A stretch of DNA of 64,000 bases from positions 186,001-250,000 of the forward strand of contig NZ_JBEUMS010000001.1 of NCBI RefSeq assembly GCF_040543805.1, read 5' to 3'. This DNA is from Arcicella rosea. GTDB taxonomy: Bacteria > Bacteroidota > Bacteroidia > Cytophagales > Spirosomataceae. A program made the position numbers and the translations under genes. Positions within the stretch are counted from its first letter, which is position 1. Every line of letters starts with the position of its first letter. Below are positions 8,264 to 17,619 of this stretch, in pieces. The notes under the pieces were generated by a model, which did no database searches, was not told where the DNA came from, and worked only from the letters and a program-made list of their open reading frames with translations.

Positions 8264-8397
8264 GAGGCAAGATTTTAGACGGAAGAAGCAAGATACAGGA
8301 TATTAAAGGCAAGATATTAGATAACTAACTTCAAGCTCTAAATTTTAATTCTTGTTTCTTACATCTTGTTTCTTCAGTCTAAAGTCTTCCAACTTTT
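8264..8397. repeat. Long imperfect hairpin in spacer after ccoG
   Basis: The left half (AAGATTTTAGACGGAAGAAG and on) is roughly complementary to the right half (CTTCAGTCTAAAGTCTTCC at the end), giving an imperfect hairpin over most of the 8264-8397 spacer. The words AAGTCTT, AAGATTTTAGAC and TTCAGTCTAAAGTC recur in the spacers at 32930-33005 and 58747-58884. No gene is visible in it. Confidence 0.5.
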
Positions 8398-8472
8398 TTC
8401 ATCAAAAAGACTAACAAAACTCATATTTTTTTCAAGAATTGTACAGTAGCTTTGAATCATAAAAATAACATT

Positions 8473-8898
8473 ATGAACTGGGGGAAATCAATCGTTTTAT
8501 GTTTTATCATCTTCGCAGGTTTTATCGGCACGATGGTTTACAAAATGGCTACTACTAATGTAGATTTGGTAAATAAAGATTATTACAAAAACGAAATCAA
8601 TTATCAATCTCAAATTAATAAACGCAAGAATTCGTCAAATCTCAATATAAACAATGCCATGACTTATTCCTCTGAAAACCAAACTTTAAGAATCGGTTTC
8701 CCAACAAATGTAAATGATGGAAGTGTAACATTCTTTCGTCCTTCAGATAAACGTTTAGACTTTACCGTACCTGTTCAAAAACAACCTATTTTCAATTATT
8801 CTACCGAAAAATTAGAAAAAGGCAAATGGAAAGTACAAGCTACTTGGACAGACGGAATTAGAGAGTATTATTTAGAAGATGAGTTTGTCGTTCGTTAA
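8473..8898 (+). CDS. ccoH: FixH/CcoH family cbb3 oxidase assembly protein
   Basis: A 141-residue protein with one N-terminal helix (GKSIVLCFIIFAGFIGTMVY) followed by NVDLVNKDYYKNEINYQSQI, the characteristic FixH stretch, and a periplasmic beta domain. CcoH/FixH binds newly made oxidase subunits and is needed for stable assembly. A TTG at 8452 would add seven polar residues; the ATG at 8473 directly before the helix is preferred. It lies between ccoG and a SafE-like gene in the usual order for the family. Confidence 0.9.
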   Translation: MNWGKSIVLCFIIFAGFIGTMVYKMATTNVDLVNKDYYKNEINYQSQINKRKNSSNLNINNAMTYSSENQTLRIGFPTNVNDGSVTFFRPSDKRLDFTVPVQKQPIFNYSTEKLEKGKWKVQATWTDGIREYYLEDEFVVR

Positions 8899-8977
8899 TC
8901 GTTTTTCGACCTAACCATTAACCATTTTTAAAGCTTAAGTAACATGGAATTTCATTCCGTGAAACACCATTTTAATA

Positions 8978-9691
8978 ATGAACATTCTTTTTTCCATAGC
9001 TTTCATGACGGGTTTGGCAGGCAGTTTTCATTGTGTTGGTATGTGCGGTCCGATTGCCCTAGCCTTACCCGTCGGGAAGCTTACTAATGTTCAAGCAATT
9101 TTCGCACGTGTTTTATACAATCTAGGAAGAATTATTACTTACGGAACACTGGGTTATGTTTTTGGCTATTTCGGAGGAGAAATTTTTGTAGCTGGTTTTC
9201 AACAACAATTATCTATTTCAATTGGGATTTTGATGCTCGTGTTGATGATTCCGAGCAAATCAATTCATTTCAATCCATTTCATCGAATTTCAAGTATTTT
9301 AAAAAAAAGTGTCGGCTCGTTGCTAAATACCCACTCACTAATTGGTTTTTTAATTTTAGGCGTACTCAACGGACTTTTACCATGTGGTACTGTTTATCTT
9401 GCTCTGGCAGGTGCAACAGCTACCACATCTCCTATTGAAGGGGCTATTTTCATGGCACTTTTCGGCTTAGGAACAGCTCCCTTAATGTTTTCAGTAAGTA
9501 TTTTACCTAAATTTTTAAGCTTGAATGTTCGGCAAAAAATCAACAAATTCCTTCCCATTTACTCGTTGATATTAGCTTCTTTTTTTATTTTTAGAGGTTT
9601 GAATTTAGGAATTCCATATATTAGCCCAAAATTTGAAAAAGTACCGATTAGTCAACAAATTCCTATTTGTCACGAAAAAACAAAAAACTAA
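8978..9691 (+). CDS. SafE/DsbD-like membrane protein of the cco cluster
   Basis: The 237-residue protein has about six membrane helices and begins with the GLAGSFHCVGMCGPIALALP motif, with a second half containing NGLLPCGTVYLALAGA. This is the TauE/SafE-like, DsbD_2 type family often found after ccoH. The paired Cys and His motifs in two helices suggest metal or thiol handling, and a role in copper supply or cytochrome assembly is usually proposed; the substrate is unproven. It follows ccoH by 79 bp and is the last gene of the cluster before a Usp gene. Confidence 0.85.
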   Translation: MNILFSIAFMTGLAGSFHCVGMCGPIALALPVGKLTNVQAIFARVLYNLGRIITYGTLGYVFGYFGGEIFVAGFQQQLSISIGILMLVLMIPSKSIHFNPFHRISSILKKSVGSLLNTHSLIGFLILGVLNGLLPCGTVYLALAGATATTSPIEGAIFMALFGLGTAPLMFSVSILPKFLSLNVRQKINKFLPIYSLILASFFIFRGLNLGIPYISPKFEKVPISQQIPICHEKTKN

Positions 9692-9716
9692 CCCAATATA
9701 TTTATAATTATATATT

Positions 9717-9748
9717 TTGAAACTCGTTAATATTAATATGCGTTTCAA
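9717..9748. promoter_or_regulatory. Dyad upstream of the second usp gene
   Basis: TTGAAAC at 9717-9723 is mirrored by GTTTCAA at 9742-9748, with an inner palindrome TTAATATTAA at 9727-9736 almost on the same centre. It lies 30-60 bp before the usp start, a plausible operator position. No regulator can be assigned. Confidence 0.35.
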
Positions 9749-9778
9749 CAGCATAACCTGAATTAAACGAACATTGCC

Positions 9779-10603
9779 ATGAAAAAAATACTTGTTCCAA
9801 CCGATTTTTCTAATCTGTCATTACTTGCTTTAGATACAGCCGTAGAAATCGCTCAGCAATCAAAAGCAGAAATATTACTTTTCCATGCTCAGCCAATGCA
9901 CTACATGATTAGTGCAGATCCATTTCCTGTAACAATGATGCCAAATTTAGATTTGGATTTATATAAATACGAAGTAGAAGAAGCCACGAAAAAACTCCAT
10001 AAAATTGCAGAAGCACCCATTTATGATGGCGTGACGATTACTCCAATTTTAGGAGATAGTTATCTTCCAATTGAAGATGCCATCACACAACAATCTGATG
10101 TAGATTTAATCGTGATGGGCTCAACGGGTGCTGAAGGATGGAAAGATTTATTAAGTCGTTCAAATGCAGAATCTGTGATCAGAAATTCACATTGCCCAGT
10201 ACTGATTGTCAAAGAATCAGACAAAAAATTCAAAATGAAACGCATCATGGTAGCGGTAGATTTTGAAACAAGGGTTTCGACTGAATTCATCAAAAAATTA
10301 CATGCTACAAAAGCTAAATTAACTTTTGTGTTTATCAATACTCCTGATGGTTTTGAAGATAGCCATACTACCACAGAAAAAATGTTTAAACTAGGTGAAG
10401 AATTGGGTATCAAAGAAATGGATTTCTTGATTTATAATTATTACAGCATTGCCAAAGGTATCATTGCTTGTGCGAAAGACATGAAAACTGATATGATTGT
10501 TTTAACAACCAATAGCAGAAAAGGATTAAGTTTACTTTTTGCAGGAAGTATTACTGAAGATGTGGTAAATCATTGTGATATTCCAGTATTGGCTTTGGTT
10601 TAA
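9779..10603 (+). CDS. Universal stress protein, two tandem Usp domains
   Basis: The 274-residue product begins MKKILVPTDFSNLSLLAL. Its first domain ends with MGSTGAEGWKDLLSRSNAES and CPVLIVKE, the nucleotide-binding loop and last strand of UspA. A second Usp domain starts near residue 157 (FKMKRIMVAVDFE) and ends IPVLALV. It resembles the gene at 407 in architecture but is clearly divergent in sequence. It follows the cco cluster by 87 bp and has its own terminator. Usp genes beside cbb3 clusters are common and are often controlled by Fnr-type regulators; here a direct Fnr site is not seen. Confidence 0.9.
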   Translation: MKKILVPTDFSNLSLLALDTAVEIAQQSKAEILLFHAQPMHYMISADPFPVTMMPNLDLDLYKYEVEEATKKLHKIAEAPIYDGVTITPILGDSYLPIEDAITQQSDVDLIVMGSTGAEGWKDLLSRSNAESVIRNSHCPVLIVKESDKKFKMKRIMVAVDFETRVSTEFIKKLHATKAKLTFVFINTPDGFEDSHTTTEKMFKLGEELGIKEMDFLIYNYYSIAKGIIACAKDMKTDMIVLTTNSRKGLSLLFAGSITEDVVNHCDIPVLALV

Positions 10604-10620
10604 AGGTATATTTTAATAAT

Positions 10621-10660
10621 AAAAAAGCGACTTTTTCTTGATGAAGAAGTCGCTTTTTTT
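10621..10660 (+). terminator. Terminator after usp
   Basis: A 13-bp perfect stem (10621-10633 with 10647-10659), containing AGCGACTT, is followed by the end of a seven-T run. It ends transcription of the usp gene and probably of the cco cluster. Confidence 0.9.
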
Positions 10661-10809
10661 GTCTAATGTTTTTTATAAATTACTTATCTAAAAAATCAAA
10701 CAATATCAGTATAATCTATATATTTGAATTATATTTTACAGAATATAAACAACTCATCCTAAACCGATTACAGCTATTTCTCTAATTATCTAAAACCAAT
10801 AAAATTATT

Positions 10810-11202
10810 ATGAAAACGAAATCATTTTTAATATTAATAGCAGGTATATTCTTATCCGTTTTCTTATCCTGTAAAAAAGAGGTAAATCCTACGCTAGATA
10901 CCGACATATTAGTTTGTGGTACCAAAGACCCTATAAATGATTTGAATTGGTTAGCTGATGAAATGAAGTTTAGGGAATTTTATAGGATAAATTCTGAAAA
11001 AATTAACGGTGTGGTCTTGTATGATTACAAAGGAGATAATGTCATTGAGGTTCAATGCTCACTTTGCTCCTCCACTAATATTCACCAATATAAGTGCGAT
11101 GGGACAAAAATAGATTTTACGAATTCTAATAATTACAACGATTATTTAAAAAATAGGACGAAAGTAAAAGTTTTATATGGAACAGAAATATGGACATTTT
11201 AA
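10810..11202 (+). CDS. Small predicted lipoprotein, unknown
   Basis: A 130-residue product with a lipoprotein signal: MKTKSFLILIAGIFLSVFLS then a cysteine at 21, followed by KKE. The mature part is short and polar, with a CSLCSS pair near residues 79-84 and another cysteine in QYKCDG. No family is recognised. The next gene is a small membrane protein after 52 bp, but there is no clear operon. The signal peptide and lipobox make it a real secreted protein. Confidence 0.7.
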   Translation: MKTKSFLILIAGIFLSVFLSCKKEVNPTLDTDILVCGTKDPINDLNWLADEMKFREFYRINSEKINGVVLYDYKGDNVIEVQCSLCSSTNIHQYKCDGTKIDFTNSNNYNDYLKNRTKVKVLYGTEIWTF

Positions 11203-11254
11203 AGCCCGTTTTCAAACATAATTATCAGATAAAAACTTCTAAATTTAATAAAAC

Positions 11255-11650
11255 ATGAAACTCAAATCTATATTGCTGGAAATCTTGATTGTGCTTTTTA
11301 TGGCTATTAGTTCTTTTGCGATATTGGTTTTATATGTAAAAGATATTATCTCAGACCCAAAAATTACTTGTGTAATGTATTTGATTTGGATGATGATTGT
11401 AGGGAACTACCGTGCAAATATTGAAGTCAACCAAGAAACAATCAGTGTTTACTTTGATGACGAAGAAATAAACAAAAAAGCAAAAAGATTTTTAGGAAAA
11501 ATTCAGGTTTATGGGGCATTAATAACAATTATACTTGTATTAACTTTACCCGAACTTTTCAATTATTTCTCCATCATTCTTTACTTTATTTCATTACTAG
11601 CTCTTCCCTACTTTTACGCCCGAAAACTTCATAAACAGAAATTTGCTTAA
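11255..11650 (+). CDS. Small membrane protein, unknown
   Basis: The 131-residue product has four predicted hydrophobic segments: residues 7-28, 37-50, 88-105 and 107-122. A charged stretch (DDEEINKKAKRFLGK) lies between the second and third. It ends with a basic YARKLHKQKF tail. No motif or family is recognised. It lies between a small lipoprotein and a helicase gene on the same strand. Confidence 0.65.
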   Translation: MKLKSILLEILIVLFMAISSFAILVLYVKDIISDPKITCVMYLIWMMIVGNYRANIEVNQETISVYFDDEEINKKAKRFLGKIQVYGALITIILVLTLPELFNYFSIILYFISLLALPYFYARKLHKQKFA

Positions 11651-11691
11651 GCTTCTGAATAAGTCATTTCTCTGAAAAGTGAATAATCCAT

Positions 11692-11699
11692 TACCTTTG
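11692..11699 (+). promoter_or_regulatory. Bacteroidota -7 box before the helicase gene
   Basis: TACCTTTG matches TAnnTTTG perfectly. The ATG at 11703 begins 4 nt after the box, so the predicted transcript starts at or beside the start codon. This argues for the ATG at 11703 over the upstream GTG at 11679, which would lie before the transcript start. Confidence 0.55.
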
Positions 11700-11702
11700 T
11701 GT

Positions 11703-13604
11703 ATGGATTATTTCAAAAAACTACTCAACTTACTAAAAACTGAAAGAGATGAAAGTCTGAATCAGTACATCCAACTTACTGAAAAATCATCCGTGAGCGA
11801 ACGCCGAGCGAACGGACTTACTTGGTATCCTATTGCGATTAGAGGCTCAGAAATTGGTCGTGGAGATTATCTCTCGGTTGAAATCGAACGCACTACTCAT
11901 CAAGACCTTCCTCATCAATTCAGATTTGGAATGCCTGCTGTACTTTTCAGTAATCACGACCCACAAAATGATAGAATTGAAGGAACAATTGCACATCAAA
12001 ATGGCAATCGTTTAAAAATTACTTTGAAAACGGACGAATTACCAGAGTGGAGTCGTGATGGGAAATTAGGAATTGATGTGTTGTTTGACGACAATAGTTT
12101 TGATGAAATGCAGTCGGCTATTAAACAAGCTGATACATTGGCTGAAAAATCCGAAAGTAATTTAGTTCAAGTATTAATTGGCGAAAAAACACCTACTTTT
12201 CAAGAGAACTTACCAAGCGTTTCAATTCCTCGTTTGAACACTTGGCAAAATGAAGCAGTCAATAAAATATTATCTGCCAACGAACTAGCCATCGTTCATG
12301 GCCCTCCAGGCACTGGAAAAACGACGACTTTGATTCAAGCGATAAAAGCATTGATTCAAAAAGATAATCAGAAAATTTTAGTGGTTGCTCCAAGTAATAC
12401 TGCTGTAGATTTATTGAGTGAAAAACTGCACGAAGAAGGTTTAAATGTATTGCGTGTTGGAAATCCAGCCAGAGTAAATGAAAAACAATTAGCCCTTACT
12501 TTAGATTATAAAATGGCTGACCATTCTATGATTCGTGATGCTAAAAAACTAAAAAAACAGGCACAGGAATACAAAAATATGGCGCATAAGTATAAGCGTA
12601 GTTTCGGAAAATCTGAACGTGACCAACGTAAATTACTTTTTGAGGAAGCCCATAAAATCATGAAGGAAGTCGGCAATACCGAACAGTACATCATTGATGA
12701 TTTAGTGGCAAAAGCACAAGTAGTTACGGCTACTCTTGTAGGCGCAACGCACTATACGGTTAGAAATCTAAAATTTGATACCGTCATTATCGACGAAGCC
12801 GGACAAGCTTTAGAACCTGCTTGTTGGATTCCAATCCTGAAAGCTTCCAAATTAGTCTTGGCTGGCGACCATTGTCAGTTATCGCCAACAATTAAATCTA
12901 GCGATGCTGCTAAAAATGGTTTGGAGGTTACTTTATTCGAAAAATGTATCGCTTTACATCCAGAAGCTGTTACTTTATTGGCAGAACAGTATCGTATGCA
13001 CGAGCAAATTATGGGTTATTCTTCACAAGTATTTTATCATAATAAACTCAAAGCGCATCGCTCGGTTGCCAATCATACTTTAAAAAGTGATAGTACACCT
13101 TTGTTGTTTATTGATACTGCTGGCTGTGGTTTTGAAGAAAAAATTGAAGGAACTAGCTCAACAAATCCAGAAGAAGCCGCACTTTTAATGAAACACCTTA
13201 GCTTATTTAGTGACGAATTGGCTCTGGAATATAAACCTGAGAACTTTCCGACAGTTGCCATTATTTCGCCTTATAAACAGCAAATTAATTTATTGAAAGA
13301 ACAATTAGTACATACGCCTGCATTGCAAATATTCACAGATAAAATTTCGGTGAATACGATTGACAGTTTTCAAGGACAAGAACGAGACATCGTATATATC
13401 AGCATGACCAGAAGTAATGCAGAAGGAGCAATCGGTTTTTTATCTGACATCCGAAGAATGAACGTTGCGATGACTCGTGCTAGAAAAAAATTAGTCATCG
13501 TTGGCGATAGCGCAACACTCGCACAATTTCCGTTCTATGCAGATTTTATAGAATATGCCGAAAATCTAAATGCTTACCAAAGTGCTTGGGAATTTATCAA
13601 TTAA
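11703..13604 (+). CDS. Superfamily I DNA/RNA helicase (IGHMBP2/Upf1-like)
   Basis: About 633 residues. An N-terminal beta-rich region precedes the helicase core: Walker A HGPPGTGKTTTLIQA, motif Ia VAPSNTAVDLLSEKL, Walker B TVIIDEAGQALEP, motif III LAGDHCQLSPT, motif IV-V IISPYKQQINLLK and DSFQGQERDIVYIS, and motif VI NVAMTRARKKLVIVGD. This layout matches the Upf1-like branch that unwinds RNA or DNA 5' to 3'. Such stand-alone proteins are widespread in Bacteroidota and their substrate is mostly unknown. The GTG at 11679 is rejected because the promoter box overlaps that stretch. Confidence 0.93.
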   Translation: MDYFKKLLNLLKTERDESLNQYIQLTEKSSVSERRANGLTWYPIAIRGSEIGRGDYLSVEIERTTHQDLPHQFRFGMPAVLFSNHDPQNDRIEGTIAHQNGNRLKITLKTDELPEWSRDGKLGIDVLFDDNSFDEMQSAIKQADTLAEKSESNLVQVLIGEKTPTFQENLPSVSIPRLNTWQNEAVNKILSANELAIVHGPPGTGKTTTLIQAIKALIQKDNQKILVVAPSNTAVDLLSEKLHEEGLNVLRVGNPARVNEKQLALTLDYKMADHSMIRDAKKLKKQAQEYKNMAHKYKRSFGKSERDQRKLLFEEAHKIMKEVGNTEQYIIDDLVAKAQVVTATLVGATHYTVRNLKFDTVIIDEAGQALEPACWIPILKASKLVLAGDHCQLSPTIKSSDAAKNGLEVTLFEKCIALHPEAVTLLAEQYRMHEQIMGYSSQVFYHNKLKAHRSVANHTLKSDSTPLLFIDTAGCGFEEKIEGTSSTNPEEAALLMKHLSLFSDELALEYKPENFPTVAIISPYKQQINLLKEQLVHTPALQIFTDKISVNTIDSFQGQERDIVYISMTRSNAEGAIGFLSDIRRMNVAMTRARKKLVIVGDSATLAQFPFYADFIEYAENLNAYQSAWEFIN

Positions 13605-13777
13605 AATCACTGTATTCAATCAATAATTGCACTAACAAATATCATAGTTTAGCGCTAGAGGAGAAAGTAATTTTGACACAAGAAAACGGATAAATCATTT
13701 TCGCTTTATCCAAAGACTAAAGTTAAGACAACAAATATTTTTGTCTTAATCGTCTAATTCACCTAAATCTAACTCAA

Positions 13778-14803
13778 ATGAAGACTTTTTTTTATAGTGT
13801 TAAGGAATTTGAAAAACAATACCTCATTGATGCCAATCAGGATAAACACGAAATTAATTTTAGTAATCAAAGTTTAGCAGCTGAAACCGCCATTTTATCT
13901 GCTGGTTATGATGCAGTTTCTGTTTTTACTAATGATGATGCCTCCGCAGAAGTTTTACAATTACTGCGAGAATCAGGTGTGAGATATATTGCGACACGCT
14001 CGGTAGGAACAGACCATATCGACCTTATTGCAGCCAAACAAATGGATATTAAAGTTGGCAATGTACCTTCATACTCGCCATATTCAATAGCCGAACATAC
14101 CATTGGAATGATGTTGGCATTGAACAGAAAATTAATTCTAGCAAACGAAAATGCCCATCAATATCAATTCGACTTAGCTCCACTCATTGGTTTTGATTTG
14201 AATAAAAAAACGGTTGGGATTATTGGACTAGGTGAAATCGGTTCGATTGTAGCCAAAATTTTAAATGGTTTTGGTTGTAAAGTATTAGTTTATGATATAA
14301 AACATGACTATACGAAAGCTTTGACACAGCATTTTGCGTATGTTTCGCTAGATACACTTTATGCAGAGGCAGATATTATTACTTTACATTTACCTTTTAC
14401 CCCTCAAACAAAGTATTTAATCAATCAAGAGAGTATCGCTAAAATGAAAGATGGCGTAATGTTGATAAATACTAGTCGTGGAGGAATTATTAATACCAAA
14501 GAAGTACTTGAAGCTTTAAAGACTGGAAAAATAGCCTACTTAGGCTTGGATGTTTACGAAAAAGAAAGAGGTATTTTCTTTAAAAATCACGAAAGTAAAG
14601 AGAAAAAAGACGAATTGCTTTTGGCTTTATTAGCACATAAAAATGTGTTAATAACAGGGCATCAAGCCTTTTTAACCAATGAAGCTTTAACAAATATTGC
14701 AGATAAAACCATCGAAAATTTAAGTGATTGGGAAAACGAATACTATAAAGAATGCAATTCAAAAATAGGAAAAGTAGCAGGACTAGAAGAATTATTACAT
14801 TAG
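13778..14803 (+). CDS. ldhA: D-lactate dehydrogenase (2-hydroxyacid dehydrogenase family)
   Basis: The 341-residue protein has the NAD-binding GLGEIGSIVAK motif near residues 149-160, the substrate-binding SVGTDHID, the catalytic arginine region LINTSRGGIINT, the glutamate in LDVYEKE and the catalytic histidine in ITGHQAFLT. The last motif and length fit the fermentative D-lactate dehydrogenase subgroup that reduces pyruvate with NADH. It would dispose of reducing power when oxygen is low, in keeping with the neighbouring microaerobic genes. It stands alone, with 174 bp upstream and a strong terminator after it. Confidence 0.9.
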   Translation: MKTFFYSVKEFEKQYLIDANQDKHEINFSNQSLAAETAILSAGYDAVSVFTNDDASAEVLQLLRESGVRYIATRSVGTDHIDLIAAKQMDIKVGNVPSYSPYSIAEHTIGMMLALNRKLILANENAHQYQFDLAPLIGFDLNKKTVGIIGLGEIGSIVAKILNGFGCKVLVYDIKHDYTKALTQHFAYVSLDTLYAEADIITLHLPFTPQTKYLINQESIAKMKDGVMLINTSRGGIINTKEVLEALKTGKIAYLGLDVYEKERGIFFKNHESKEKKDELLLALLAHKNVLITGHQAFLTNEALTNIADKTIENLSDWENEYYKECNSKIGKVAGLEELLH

Positions 14804-14823
14804 TTTTAGGGTGAATATTCATG

Positions 14824-14853
14824 AAAAAGGCTTCCGAATTCGGAAGCCTTTTT
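14824..14853. terminator. Bidirectional terminator between convergent genes
   Basis: A 30-nt perfect palindrome centred on GGCTTCCGAATTCGGAAGCC with A-run and T-run flanks. It serves both ldhA and the convergent lipoprotein gene. Confidence 0.93.
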
Positions 14854-14870
14854 GTTTGTATTGATTAACC

Positions 14871-16466
14871 TTATTTACATAAAAACGAAGGTAAACTAAA
14901 ATTAGAATTCAATTCTGCTGAATTATCAATCCACAAATCGTTCTGATAATACCAAATTCCACCAAGATTGAACATAAAGTTATATTTTTCTCCTCTATTT
15001 AAAAGTGTACTCTGAGCAACCAATTTATTATCAGCAGTTGCTTTTAATACACCAATACTTGTATATCCTTTTCCATCTTTTAAGTCTGCAGCAGCCTGAA
15101 CGTCTCCAATCTTAAAGGCAAAACCATTATCGCATTTAGGATTAATTGTTATCTTAACGTAGTTGATTGGACTTATCAACGCAACATCAACATTTGTTAC
15201 TGCATTTACATTAGCACAGCTTATATTAAGTGTTTTGGTAAAAAGTGTTTTTCCTGTAATACTTTTTGTCGTTACAGTAATGTTAGATGAAGTTGGCGCA
15301 TTCCCTCCTATTTGACCTTGCACAAAAAGTTTACAATTTAATGTTGTACCTAATCCATGAGATTCATTAAATAATACTCTTCCGCTATTATCTACCACAG
15401 TTGTATGTATTGTTTCTCCAACATAAAGAGGATCACTTAAAACATTTAATTTAAGATTTGAGCATTCTGATAATAAATCACCACAGTAAAATTCTGTTAA
15501 ATGATTTACTGAGGCTACAAATTCCAACACATTTCCATTTTTCTTAACAGTACTTGTACCTTCATATTTTAAGGTTTTAGCATCTTCATCGTAACTTGCA
15601 AAACTTAAAACATCTCCTTCTTTAATATCTTGTCCTGCCGAATTTTTAGTACCTACTCCAAACTGAAATTTAATTTCAATCGGTGCAGAAAAAGTTTTTA
15701 CTTTCTGGCTACTTTCGTTTGAAATTTCCGCACTCACCGCTGAAATTGGATTGATACTGAAATTAGGAATAGCGTTATCGTTCTTGTCAACAACTTTCAT
15801 TCCAGCTTGTTGCTTATTTACAATTACACTTGATTTTTTAGGGTCAACTTGTACTAATACAACATTCAATTTCCCAGCTACAGGGCTTCCAACAGCATCT
15901 TTTATTGTAATTCCAGCATTGATACTCAATGTAGCATTATGACTGCTTCCAGCTAAAGCTGGTGTAGTTATTTGGATAGCTTTTGTGGTTTTTCCGGTAT
16001 TATCAGCATCTTCGGCTTTTTGAATCACGGTTGTACCTTCGGGCGGTGTGGCAATTTTAGTGACTTTAATGATAACTTTTTGTTCATCATTACTGGTTAT
16101 CTCAATAGGAGTAATTTCCTTCAAATAACCTTCACTTTCTGTAATGATTGAAAATTTAATCGGTGAAGCAGCGCTTGCAACTGTGCCTGGTTTTAACGCT
16201 AAAATCATGATACCATTTTTGGGTTTATAAACTTTTTTGTTAAAGCTATCAACCACTTTTGAAGAATCTTTTCCACCAATACGTACATTCATTGTACTTG
16301 GCACTTCTCCTACATTATCATTTGCTTGAGAGTACTGCACAATAATACTTGAACCAGTAACAGCATCTGGAAATTTAAACTGAACACCCTCTAAAGGTGG
16401 CGTGCAGGAATAACTTATTGTAATGGCAGCAAAAATTAAAATTGCGTAATTAATATATTTTTTCAT
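14871..16466 (-). CDS. Large predicted lipoprotein with beta-sandwich repeats, unknown
   Basis: The 531-residue product starts MKKYINYAILIFAAITISYS followed by a lipobox cysteine at 21 and TPP. The mature chain is rich in Thr, Ser, Val and Lys and alternates beta strands typical of immunoglobulin-like or carboxypeptidase-regulatory-like domains (for example KFSIITESEGYLKEITPIEI). Three cysteines cluster around residues 329-337 (EFYCGDLLSECSNLK). No catalytic motif is seen. It follows a small outer-membrane beta-barrel gene on the same strand by 125 bp, so the two may form a surface pair. Function unknown. Confidence 0.75.
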   Translation of the reverse strand: MKKYINYAILIFAAITISYSCTPPLEGVQFKFPDAVTGSSIIVQYSQANDNVGEVPSTMNVRIGGKDSSKVVDSFNKKVYKPKNGIMILALKPGTVASAASPIKFSIITESEGYLKEITPIEITSNDEQKVIIKVTKIATPPEGTTVIQKAEDADNTGKTTKAIQITTPALAGSSHNATLSINAGITIKDAVGSPVAGKLNVVLVQVDPKKSSVIVNKQQAGMKVVDKNDNAIPNFSINPISAVSAEISNESSQKVKTFSAPIEIKFQFGVGTKNSAGQDIKEGDVLSFASYDEDAKTLKYEGTSTVKKNGNVLEFVASVNHLTEFYCGDLLSECSNLKLNVLSDPLYVGETIHTTVVDNSGRVLFNESHGLGTTLNCKLFVQGQIGGNAPTSSNITVTTKSITGKTLFTKTLNISCANVNAVTNVDVALISPINYVKITINPKCDNGFAFKIGDVQAAADLKDGKGYTSIGVLKATADNKLVAQSTLLNRGEKYNFMFNLGGIWYYQNDLWIDNSAELNSNFSLPSFLCK

Positions 16467-16591
16467 CTTCTGAAATATCGTTTTAAGTTAAATTTCAACA
16501 AATGATTGTGTGATTTCTTTTTAAGGAATTGCCACGCATCATTCATCAATCTTAGAATTAAAGATTTTAGACCGTAATTACCTTTTATAAA

Positions 16592-17326
16592 TTAGATTTT
16601 AACTCTAATCGAAAAAGATAATTTTGGAATAAATGAATAGTTTTTGACATTATTCTGAATACTGAGAATATTGGCATCAGTAATAAGTGTCTCTACAACT
16701 CCAGAACGGTCTAACGTTAATTTAGGCGAACCAGAATAATAAGTCCCTAACTCAAAGCCAAAACCTACACGTCTTTTAGGAATCGCTCTACCAAAGCCAA
16801 AACCTACGTATGGGCGAATAGCATTTCCAGATACTTTAAGATTCGCTTTTCCGAAATCTTCAGCATCCATTTGAAAGTCTGATGCAAATTTAAAAGTACC
16901 TGTTTTAATTGTGGGTTCTGCCATTACTTCAGAATCTCCTGTTCCATAAGCCAAGCCTCCAACTAATTTGAAAGACTTGTTTTTAAATGGATGATAATCC
17001 ACAAAAGCATCTATCAATATTGATTTAACTTTTGGAGTAACATCAATATCGGAAGCATCATCGCCAAGCGAAATTGTAATGGGCGGGGTAACAAACATAC
17101 TGACATCAAAATAACTAACACCAATTCTAAGGTTCAAGGAATTGTCTAGTTTTAATGCTTGAGCTACTTCTCCACCAAAACCCATTGTTCCAAATTGGAT
17201 ACTAATAGAGTTTCTTCCATACTGATATTCAGTTAAAATTGGCGGTTCTTGTGATGAGGGAATGGATTGTGCTACTACTTGGCTAGTAATACCAAATGCA
17301 ATTAGAAAGTAAAAGAGTTTTTTCAT
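16592..17326 (-). CDS. Predicted outer-membrane beta-barrel protein
   Basis: About 244 residues with a signal peptide MKKLFYFLIAFGITSQVVAQ. The mature part has alternating aromatic/hydrophobic strands separated by turns, with FGFGRAIPKRRVGFGFELGTYY typical of an OmpW/OmpA-like small barrel, and ends in a strand with SFSIRVKI. A TTG at 17339-17341 would add five residues before the signal peptide; the ATG at 17326 is preferred. It precedes the lipoprotein gene on the same strand. Ligand unknown. Confidence 0.75.
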   Translation of the reverse strand: MKKLFYFLIAFGITSQVVAQSIPSSQEPPILTEYQYGRNSISIQFGTMGFGGEVAQALKLDNSLNLRIGVSYFDVSMFVTPPITISLGDDASDIDVTPKVKSILIDAFVDYHPFKNKSFKLVGGLAYGTGDSEVMAEPTIKTGTFKFASDFQMDAEDFGKANLKVSGNAIRPYVGFGFGRAIPKRRVGFGFELGTYYSGSPKLTLDRSGVVETLITDANILSIQNNVKNYSFIPKLSFSIRVKI

Positions 17327-17504
17327 AAAGCGTCTAGTCAAATTATTTAAAAGTTAAAATTCTGATATGATAGTTTTAGTAAAAATATGAAAACAAGTAA
17401 TAATACATCAATTATAAATCTAAGGTGCTTCGAAGAAGTTTACTTATTGGAAATGGAAAATGTAAGATTGATAAATTTAGGTTGAATTTAATCACTTAAC
17501 AAGT

Positions 17505-17543
17505 AAAACGTATATAAAATATGCTATTTTTATATTTATACGT
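17505..17543. repeat. AT-rich imperfect palindrome
   Basis: AAAACGTATATAAAAT is mirrored, with a few mismatches, by ATTTTTATATTTATACGTTT around ATGCT. It lies upstream of the outer-membrane protein gene and beyond the terminator of the small helical-protein pair. It could be an operator or simple AT-rich hairpin. Confidence 0.35.
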
Positions 17544-17558
17544 TTAATGCTATTCAAC

Positions 17559-17587
17559 AAAAAAAGAGCTAGTACAAGTACTAACTC
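17559..17587 (-). terminator. Terminator after the small helical-protein pair
   Basis: Read on the minus strand, GAGTTAGTAC and GTACTAGCTC form a short stem with one mismatch, followed by seven T. It lies 33 bp after the stop codon at 17620. Confidence 0.8.
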
Positions 17588-17619
17588 CTTCTCTACAAAA
17601 CTAAAAAATAGTTAACGAA

